From Polyangiaceae bacterium (GTDB lineage: Bacteria > Myxococcota_A > Polyangia > Polyangiales > Polyangiaceae), in the NCBI GenBank assembly GCA_022447485.1, contig JAKVCH010000132.1, positions 1 through 7,719 of the forward strand: 7,719 bases of DNA. Direction: 5' to 3'. Below are positions 1 to 5,739 of the stretch, one piece after another. Each line of letters begins with the position of its first letter. The first letter of the stretch is position 1. The notes beneath the pieces are model-generated. The model was given only the letters and a program-made list of their open reading frames with translations, ran no database searches and had not been told where the DNA came from. The translations under genes were made by a program, and so were the position numbers.

Positions 1-1891
1 GCCATTGAATACCTCGCTCGGATTGGAGACGTTTTCGCGTCATGCCCCTGAAATTGTACTTCGAGTGAGCGGAGAGCGCCCGGTACTCATCCCAAACAGC
101 CTCGGGAGTTCGCGCGCGAATCAAATCTCCCTGGCCGAGTTGGTCGGCAATGGCGACAAGAATCTCCAGGTCGCTCTTTGCCTCTCCCGGTGGTTCAAGG
201 AGTTTTTCGACTAATTGGTAGCGCCGTTCGCTTTGGCCAAACACGCCCTCTTTTTCGATGTAGAGAGCCGCTGGTAGCACAACATCCGCGTACTCAGTCG
301 TTCGTGTATTCTCAAAGGTGTCGACAACAACAACGAAGGCCTTTTTGAGTCCTGCTCTGTATTTTTCCAGACGAGGGAGGCTCTGGCCTGGATTGGTGCA
401 GAAGTTGAGCACGCACTTCACTTCGCCGGTCTCCATTTTTTCGAAAAGAGTCATTGCATCGTAGCCAGGCGTCGGAGCAATTCGGCCTTCGGGGACCCCC
501 CAGAGCTTTTCCATTTCACGGCGGTGATCAGGGTTCTTGATCAGTCGCCCGTGGGGCAATAGATGAGCCAAGGAGCCAGTATCACGAACACCTCCACAAG
601 CATTCGCTTGGCCCGTAAGAGAGAGGGGCGTTGCTCCGGGTCGGTTGATTTGACCGCTTAGCAAGTGAAGAGCATTCATTGTCGTATTGAGTGCAACGCC
701 GTCGACTCTTTGATTCAAGCCCATGGTCCAAAGTGACATGGTGGCTGGAGACGAGGCGAAGATGGCGGCCACTTCTCGAATGGCGGCTGCACTAATGCCA
801 AGTCGCGCTTTAACATCGTCCGGAGAGTAATCCTCGAGGAATTCGTTTAAAACGGCGAACACTGGCAATCGGGCCTGCGATGAGCTGAGGCTTTCCTCCT
901 GAAAGACGACTTTCTGTTTTGCGCTTGCGGAGCCCTGAGCTTGCTCTTCGGGTGGCGCTCCAGCTTCGCGTGGGGAGGAGGGTAGATTCGCTGCGGTGAT
1001 ATTCACATGCTCCTCAACGAATGCAGGATCTAATAGATTGGCGTCGAGCATTGCCCGCACCATTGACCAAAGGAGCATGAGGTCGCTGCCGGGTTTCGGC
1101 TGAAGGTGCAAGTCGGAATGATCGGCTGTCATGGTTCGCCGTGGATCGACGCAGATCAACTTTACCTCTGGATTCAGCTTTTTCCGATCAAGGATGCGCT
1201 CAAAGAGAGGTTGATGACACTCTGCGGGGTTGGCCCCAATGATGAAGAAGACATGAGCGCTATCGATATCGGCATAGGCGCCCGGAGGCTCATCCTTTCC
1301 AAAGGTCTTGGTGTAACCAACAGCGGCGGAGGCCATGCAAAGTCGCGGGTTACCATCCACATTATTGCTTCCAAGCCCTCCCTTAAAGAGTTTGTTGGCT
1401 GTGTAGCTTTCTTCTGCAAAGAGTTGCCCGGAGCCGTAGTAGGCAACCGAGGTCGGCCCGTGCGCTGCTAAAGAAGCGTTGAACTTGTTGCCAATCAACT
1501 CAAGCGCTTCTTCCCAGCTGGCTCTTCTGAGGGCACCATTTTCTCGAATCTGTGGGTAGAGCTGACGACCAGGTGCCTTCATCAGCAGCGGCAACAAGGA
1601 ACCCTTGATGCAGAGGCGGCCCCGATTATGGGCTTCTTGATCGCCTCGAACCTCAACAAGCCCTTCTGAGTTCAGGCCAAGCATGACACCACATCCCGTG
1701 CCGCAGTAGCGACAGACGCTTTTATGCCAAGAGCGTGCCTTACCTTTCGGCATGGCAGCTTCCAGCGCTCCCCACACAAGACCTCCTGAGGCGCTAACGA
1801 AACCCATTGCTACGAGCGCTTGAAGAAGTTCTCGACGATTGGTCTTCCCATCGAGTAAAGTTGCTCTTTGCTCCCGTTCGTCTTCTGGCAT
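1..1891 (-). CDS. napA: NapA-type periplasmic nitrate reductase catalytic subunit, Tat-exported (3' end cut by window edge)
   Basis: Reading the minus strand from ATG 1891 gives 630 codons with no stop, still open at base 1, so the C-terminus is missing. Known NapA proteins have about 830 residues. Residues 17-46 look like a Tat signal: NRRELLQ followed by a hydrophobic stretch. A [4Fe-4S] motif follows, with C60, C63, C67 and C94 in CRYCGTGCGV...RLCIKG. The putative molybdenum-ligand cysteine is C185 in NPRLCMASA. Later blocks match NapA closely: LWTMGLNQ, PLSLTGQANACGGVRDTGS, DVVLPAA and EKEGVFGQSERR. The family transfers electrons to nitrate in the periplasm through Mo-bisPGD and one iron-sulfur cluster. 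ATG 1891 is the first possible start, because an in-frame TGA lies 16 codons upstream. A polar, low-complexity loop at about residues 300-342 stands out. No napB, napC or napD is in view, so the electron donor is unknown. A related Tat-exported oxyanion reductase or assimilatory enzyme remains possible. Confidence 0.88.
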   Translation of the reverse strand, partial: MPEDEREQRATLLDGKTNRRELLQALVAMGFVSASGGLVWGALEAAMPKGKARSWHKSVCRYCGTGCGVMLGLNSEGLVEVRGDQEAHNRGRLCIKGSLLPLLMKAPGRQLYPQIRENGALRRASWEEALELIGNKFNASLAAHGPTSVAYYGSGQLFAEESYTANKLFKGGLGSNNVDGNPRLCMASAAVGYTKTFGKDEPPGAYADIDSAHVFFIIGANPAECHQPLFERILDRKKLNPEVKLICVDPRRTMTADHSDLHLQPKPGSDLMLLWSMVRAMLDANLLDPAFVEEHVNITAANLPSSPREAGAPPEEQAQGSASAKQKVVFQEESLSSSQARLPVFAVLNEFLEDYSPDDVKARLGISAAAIREVAAIFASSPATMSLWTMGLNQRVDGVALNTTMNALHLLSGQINRPGATPLSLTGQANACGGVRDTGSLAHLLPHGRLIKNPDHRREMEKLWGVPEGRIAPTPGYDAMTLFEKMETGEVKCVLNFCTNPGQSLPRLEKYRAGLKKAFVVVVDTFENTRTTEYADVVLPAALYIEKEGVFGQSERRYQLVEKLLEPPGEAKSDLEILVAIADQLGQGDLIRARTPEAVWDEYRALSAHSKYNFRGMTRKRLQSERGIQW

Positions 1892-1900
1892 GCCAGTAAA

Positions 1901-1915
1901 AGGAGAATGCTCCTC
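1901..1915 (-). promoter_or_regulatory. Candidate SD-containing small hairpin upstream of napA
   Basis: On the minus strand the purine-rich GAGGAG (1915-1910) is the only Shine-Dalgarno-like stretch before ATG 1891. It sits 18 bases away, which is unusually far. The AGGAG part can pair with CTCCT (1905-1901) across a CATT loop. This would hide the ribosome site or change the effective spacing. A five-pair stem is weak and may be chance. Confidence 0.25.
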
Positions 1916-2065
1916 TTTCGATGATGCAAGTGAGCGTCATTCTCTGCCAGAATCAGCCGAGATTTTCCTTGGCTTTTTCAGCGGGTCTCTCGATGGCTGT
2001 CTGACGGGCCGGATGCCCGGCTCTTCTTCCAATAATGTTGGGGAGGCTCTCAATTGACTCGGCAA

Positions 2066-2788
2066 TCAATATTCCTGTCGATTCCAGCCCACAATGATGC
2101 GGTTCATGGGGGTAACCGCTTCCGGTATTTGACTCCAATCGACTTGGTAGCCGGCATTCGCTAACAGATAAGATCGGGAGATATCGATGCTGGCGTTACG
2201 TCCAAAGTGTTGGGCTAAACCTGGCACTTGGGCCTCAAGAGCCTTCCCATAGCAGCAGGGCATTGCCGCGACGGCAGCACCATGGGCAATGGCTCTCTTG
2301 AGGCCCTTGTCAGTGAGCTCGCCACAGGCATGAACAAGTATCACGGACGCACGAGGGCTTAATTCTAAATCTGCATCGATGGCTTCCTCCCGGTACTCGA
2401 CTTTCTGCATCACCCAAGGGGCGACTTTTTCAAAGGCCCGCCAGATCCGAGGAAAGCTTTCTGGCTGTCGTTGATCAATCAGGAGCACCTTTTCGACTCG
2501 CTCCTCGCATGCGGCAAAAAGCAGCCCAGCTAAGCCGTGTCCGGCGCATAGGTCGATGAGCTCCGGAGCGCGAAGTCTTTTCCGCACTCTGTAAAAGAAC
2601 TCAAAGGATTCTACGAGCTCCTTGATGTGGATGACGCGTTCGGCGGCGAGGGCCTGCGCGACTCGGTCCGGGAAGCTTTGCGTAGGGAAGAGCTCAGAAG
2701 GAAGCGAATGAAGCCGATGCTTCATTCCAGCATAAAGTTGAAGCTCGGCGTCATTGAATTGCTTGTAGACCTTAAAGGGTGTCTTCAC
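2066..2788 (-). CDS. Class I SAM-dependent methyltransferase (Methyltransf_32-like)
   Basis: This 240-residue protein carries a glycine-rich SAM-binding motif, LIDLCAGHGLAG (residues 77-88), after an N-terminal helical region. The acidic end of the second strand is VLLIDQR, with D105. Next come VHACGELTD (152-160) and MPCCY (176-180), then a C-terminal TPMNRIIVG block. The combination of DxCAGxG, HACGxLTD and PCCY is what I associate with the PF13679 methyltransferase family (METTL25/TRM13-like and bacterial relatives). The methylated substrate cannot be told from sequence. GTG 2788 is chosen because an in-frame TGA lies five codons upstream and the next in-frame start (ATG 2722) would shorten the N-terminus. 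No strong Shine-Dalgarno precedes it. It lies 142 bases after the membrane-protein gene and 174 bases before napA on the same strand, so the three may share a transcript. No role in nitrate reduction is implied by the family. Confidence 0.85.
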   Translation of the reverse strand: MKTPFKVYKQFNDAELQLYAGMKHRLHSLPSELFPTQSFPDRVAQALAAERVIHIKELVESFEFFYRVRKRLRAPELIDLCAGHGLAGLLFAACEERVEKVLLIDQRQPESFPRIWRAFEKVAPWVMQKVEYREEAIDADLELSPRASVILVHACGELTDKGLKRAIAHGAAVAAMPCCYGKALEAQVPGLAQHFGRNASIDISRSYLLANAGYQVDWSQIPEAVTPMNRIIVGWNRQEY

Positions 2789-2930
2789 AGAAGGCTTCTG
2801 TCACGAGCTGGGGCTGCTGGCTAGCGCTTGATGGCGACGAAGCGTGTCCAGCTTAGGGTGAGACGGGACATCCGCTGCGGAGCAAGGACGTCAGAGCTCC
2901 TGCTTTGCCGCAATCTGGGGTTGTGCTTTT

Positions 2931-3674
2931 TTACGTCGCCGCTTTCTTACGGTTTTTCGGAAAGAGGCGGTTCCAGGCTACGAAGACAAGGGCGCTTGGC
3001 GCGGAGCCCACAGAGATGGTGAGCAGAAATTCGAACGCCCAAACTTCGCTTCGCTCTTGCAGCCACCATATGCTGACCAGCATTCCCCCTAAGGCAGCGA
3101 CACAGCCGCAGATGATTCCTATGACTTCAGAAAACCTGCCCCAAGAAAAGAGGAGTCCTCCGGTTGCTCCACCAAGCGAAGAGGTCAGTAAGAGGAGATC
3201 TTGAAGGTCCGGATCAGTTGAATCGAGCAAAGGAGTTACGTCGACCATCAACAGAGTAGGGATCACAACCGCAAACAGGAATAAGAAGAGTCCCACCTGA
3301 TGGATGGGATGACCTGAGGAGCGAGTCGCCTTTCTGGCGGCCTTCACCTTGACTGCGGCAGCGCTGGAGGCTCCGAGGAGGCCTTGCTCTTTTATTGAGA
3401 CGCCCTCGAGACTGAATTGCGCCTTGAAACTGGGCATCTTGGAGAAGCGTCTGAGGGGCAAAAGGGCAAAACAAGAGAATGTCGTGTAGGTTCCGAAGGT
3501 CAGAACAAAAGCGAGAGTGGCGCGCAATTCATGCTCAAATAGAATGTCATGAATCAAACTGTAGAGGCCGCTAGCTGTAGCTGTCTCGTAGACCGTGAGC
3601 ACAAGTCCGCCCGTGATGACCATGACAGCAATCGTTTGAAAAACTTTTCTGGGAATGAATCGGGGGAGTTGCAT
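2931..3674 (-). CDS. Six-helix integral membrane protein of unknown family
   Basis: I do not recognise this family. The 247-residue product has about six hydrophobic segments: about 12-30, 51-73, 126-143, 158-175, 184-205 and 213-233. Between helices 2 and 3 is a long basic, alanine-rich loop (about 74-125) with KVKAARKATR, probably cytoplasmic by the positive-inside rule. Helices 4 and 5 are rich in glycine and small residues (SSLGGATGGLLFSWG, GCVAALGG), typical of tight packing. The tail is basic (KNRKK). I chose ATG 3674 because it starts just before a basic stretch (PRFIPRK) and the first helix. An upstream in-frame TTG at 3713 would add 13 residues but has a poor ribosome site. It is the first gene of the minus-strand group and would be transcribed from the divergent intergenic region. 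No catalytic or ligand-binding motif is visible. Confidence 0.75.
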   Translation of the reverse strand: MQLPRFIPRKVFQTIAVMVITGGLVLTVYETATASGLYSLIHDILFEHELRATLAFVLTFGTYTTFSCFALLPLRRFSKMPSFKAQFSLEGVSIKEQGLLGASSAAAVKVKAARKATRSSGHPIHQVGLFLFLFAVVIPTLLMVDVTPLLDSTDPDLQDLLLLTSSLGGATGGLLFSWGRFSEVIGIICGCVAALGGMLVSIWWLQERSEVWAFEFLLTISVGSAPSALVFVAWNRLFPKNRKKAAT

Positions 3675-3903
3675 TCTAGCTGGCGCATCTAACAATCTGA
3701 CGTGACTTTGCAAAGAGAAACCCCATGAAATTCAATCGGAGATTCTACCTGTGGAGCAAAGTAGGCGATTGTAGCGAATTCTCCCACGAACTGAGTGAAT
3801 CGCGGACGTTTAGTCACGGACTCGGCTGTGGTTCTAAGAAATTTTTTATGAGTTAAGCAGAGCAAATCTCCACTCCAAGGAGAAATCTCGAATCTCGTTG
3901 AAG
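3675..3903. promoter_or_regulatory. Divergent intergenic region, presumed promoters for both halves
   Basis: The genes on the two sides point away from each other, so both promoters should lie here. A perfect 10-base palindrome, CTTTGCAAAG, sits at 3706-3715, at the upstream edge of the minus-strand gene. A TACAAT hexamer on the minus strand (complement of about 3769-3774) resembles a -10 box, but I see no matching -35 box. On the plus strand an AT-rich run lies at 3841-3848. The promoters are inferred from layout, not identified. Confidence 0.4.
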
Positions 3904-3910
3904 AAGGAGG
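3904..3910 (+). promoter_or_regulatory. Strong Shine-Dalgarno AAGGAGG
   Basis: AAGGAGG lies 9 bases before ATG 3920, an ideal distance. It is too far from the in-frame alternative starts of the esterase (GTG 3931, GTG 3988) and lies downstream of TTG 3898. It therefore fits the short leader ORF better than any start of the esterase itself. Confidence 0.5.
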
Positions 3911-3919
3911 AAGAAATTG

Positions 3920-3991
3920 ATGACGGAAGAGTGTTTGCTTTCATTTCATCGTTGCTCACGAGCACCAAGTATGAGCAGGCTGGAGCTGTGA
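3920..3991 (+). CDS. Putative 23-residue leader peptide, translationally coupled to the esterase gene
   Basis: ATG 3920 opens a 23-codon ORF (peptide starts MTEECLLSFHRC and ends SMSRLEL) with the best ribosome site in the window in front of it. Its TGA stop at 3989-3991 overlaps the GTG at 3988 (GTGA). That GTG would begin the esterase exactly at a compact lipoprotein signal peptide. This geometry is typical of translational coupling. The peptide has no recognisable domain and no run of a single amino acid that would indicate attenuation. The alternative is that the esterase starts further upstream in its own frame and this ORF is chance. Confidence 0.4.
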   Translation: MTEECLLSFHRCSRAPSMSRLEL

Positions 3992-5145
3992 GAGCTATCT
4001 TATTCACGACTTCGCTTGTTGGAGCTTTGGGTGCCCTGATTTTAGGCTGCAGCACCTCTCCAGGAGCAGGAACCGAGGCTTTCAGCAGAGCCCGAGATGA
4101 CGACGCTGTGATTGGCGAATCCATGCCTAAGGGGCCTGGTTCAGAATTCTCGTACTCTGAAACAGAGGGTGGAGTTCGTGGCGAAGCGCCGGCAGAGCAG
4201 ATTTCTGCCAGCGGCGACTCAGAGAAGGACTTGAGTGGCGAAAGTCAGAGCAGTGAAGGGCAGTCCCAGGGCTCAGCAGACGAGAGTCAGGGGAGCGAAG
4301 CAGATGCTCAAGATTTGGAGGGCGCTACTAGCGACGGCTGTGGCAAGTCGACTCAGCCTGGCACAGGCGCGTATACGATGATCGCGGCGAATAAAGAACG
4401 AGCCTATCGAATCGATGTGCCGGCGAACTATGATTCGAGTCAAGAGTACCGCTTGATATTCGTTTTTCATGGGCTCGGAGGTTCAGCCCAGGGCACTGCG
4501 GGTAGTGGTGGGTATCGCTATCAAGGTGTCTGGAACCAGATGGATGACGACAGCACTATCTTTGTTGCGCCCCAAGGGCTTCCGACCGAAAGCACGCTTT
4601 CTTCGAGCCCTCAGCCTGGTTGGCCAGACGATAACGGCGAAGACGTGGCCTTTATCCGTGCCTTGCTCGACGAACTTGAGCAGGCTTATTGTGTCGATGA
4701 AGAGCGCATCTACGCTACCGGCATCAGCTACGGTGGCATCATGTCGAATCGCCTTGGCTGCGAAATGGGTGATAAGTTTCGCGCCATTGCGCCCATTATG
4801 GGCTCAGGTCCCGACGGATGGTGGAGCGGCGACCGTTTTAACCCGACAGCGAGTTGTGCGATGAAGTACGAGACTGCTTATTGTGTCGGGCAGGTAGCCG
4901 CCTGGATCACTCACGGCAGCGCCGATACAATTGTTAAGTACTGCCAAGGAGAGCGCTCGCGGGATAGCTGGATGGACCGCAATGACTGTGCGTCGAATGG
5001 TACAACGAATGCTACCACTGGTTGTGTGGAGTACTCTTGTGATGAGGGGTATCCAGTCGTTTGGTGCCCGACTAACCTTGGTCATACATCACCCTCATTT
5101 AGCGCAGAAGAGATTTGGGGTTTCTTCGTTTCACTGGAGCAATGA
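3988..5145 (+). CDS. Secreted lipoprotein esterase of the PHB depolymerase / feruloyl esterase type
   Basis: From GTG 3988 the protein has 385 residues. A short signal peptide ends in a lipobox ILG-C (C21), so it should be lipid-anchored. Residues about 55-115 form a Ser/Gly/Glu/Gln-rich linker. The alpha/beta-hydrolase domain then shows the oxyanion region FVFHGLGG (158-165), the nucleophile elbow GISYGG with S247, the likely acid D313 in HGSADTIV, and the likely H366 in NLGHTSP. This layout matches the LpqC/PHB depolymerase (esterase_PHB, CE1-like) group, which hydrolyses short-chain polyesters or feruloyl/acetyl esters of plant polysaccharides. The actual substrate is not determinable. Ten cysteines downstream of the lipobox, mostly in the C-terminal half, suggest several disulfides in an extracytoplasmic protein. 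The start is uncertain: in-frame TTG 3898 and GTG 3931 would add 30 or 19 residues before the signal. I prefer GTG 3988 for its normal signal length and its coupling to the leader ORF. Confidence 0.9.
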   Translation: MRAILFTTSLVGALGALILGCSTSPGAGTEAFSRARDDDAVIGESMPKGPGSEFSYSETEGGVRGEAPAEQISASGDSEKDLSGESQSSEGQSQGSADESQGSEADAQDLEGATSDGCGKSTQPGTGAYTMIAANKERAYRIDVPANYDSSQEYRLIFVFHGLGGSAQGTAGSGGYRYQGVWNQMDDDSTIFVAPQGLPTESTLSSSPQPGWPDDNGEDVAFIRALLDELEQAYCVDEERIYATGISYGGIMSNRLGCEMGDKFRAIAPIMGSGPDGWWSGDRFNPTASCAMKYETAYCVGQVAAWITHGSADTIVKYCQGERSRDSWMDRNDCASNGTTNATTGCVEYSCDEGYPVVWCPTNLGHTSPSFSAEEIWGFFVSLEQ

Positions 5146-5739
5146 ATTTCGAGAAGTAATAGAAGTGTGAATGGCACATCAGAAGCCGGGACAATGAAAG
5201 AAACCTCCCCCTTCGCCGCTAAGTTCGATGTTGCGTCAAATGAGGACGAGAGGTTTCGCCTTGTGAAAACGAAGGGTAAACCGCGCCTCGCTAAGATGAA
5301 GCTCTACGCTAGTTCGACCTCTCCTGCTGTTCGCCACTGTTGTGCTCGGGTTGAGCCTCTTTCAGGAAACAGCGCCTCCAGCTGCTGTTCGGCTACCCCG
5401 CTGAGCGAGTCTCCCAAGAGAGCTGATCTACGTCGGCGAAGCTACGCGATCGGGTGATCTGAGAGAGTAGCTGGTGTCCTGGGGCTGAGTTCCGATTGTG
5501 TGCAATTTAAGAGACAAGCTGCGACAGGCGCTTACACTGTGTGCTGTGATAGAGCTTCATTCTTCACGTCTCTGTGGAACCGCTTTTGTGATCTATTCCG
5601 CTGAGAAGCTGTCTTTTGCAATGAGATCGATTAACCAACTTCTAATTTTTCTTCTGTCGAGATTTTATCGAACTACGCGGCAATTGCTTGCCTTACCCTG
5701 GGAATGGTCGGATCGGAAAGTCCAGGGGGAGTGTGAGGT
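5146..5739. other. Gap of about 590 bases without a recognisable gene
   Basis: Two unremarkable plus-strand ORFs occur here: GTG 5167 to 5457 (96 residues, Ser/Lys-rich) and GTG 5498 to 5800 (100 residues, overlapping the next gene's start). Neither has a good ribosome site or resembles a known family. A hydrophobic, signal-peptide-like reading (RPLLLFATVVLGLSLF) lies at about 5315-5362 in a frame without a usable start. I see no T-tract terminator after the esterase stop and no clear sigma-70 promoter. A loose candidate is TTGCAA near 5616 followed by an AT-rich TTCTAATTTTTC stretch. The gap probably holds the promoter of the following two-gene unit. Confidence 0.5.
5726..5731 (+). promoter_or_regulatory. 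Shine-Dalgarno GGGGAG for the DUF1592 gene
   Basis: GGGGAG ends 8 bases before ATG 5740, supporting that start even though it gives the lipoprotein an unusually long N-terminal region ahead of its hydrophobic core. Confidence 0.55.

Noticed and set aside
1106..1471. Plus-strand 121-residue ORF
   Set aside because: It lies wholly inside the well-supported minus-strand NapA gene and has no family resemblance, so it is a shadow of that gene.
2003..2025. GC-rich inverted repeat GCCGG-GCAT-CCGGC between methyltransferase and napA
   Set aside because: It has only five pairs and is not followed by a T-tract on either strand, so it is not supported as a terminator.
1953..2138. Minus-strand 61-residue ORF spanning the methyltransferase end and the gap
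   Set aside because: It overlaps the methyltransferase C-terminus out of frame, has no clear ribosome site, and shows no domain.
3763..3814. GCGATT ... AATCGC inverted repeat in the divergent region
   Set aside because: The arms are six bases and widely spaced, which is expected by chance in a region this size.
4273..5085. Minus-strand ORFs of 65 and 93 residues opposite the esterase
   Set aside because: They are antisense shadows of a clearly coding gene whose catalytic motifs are intact.
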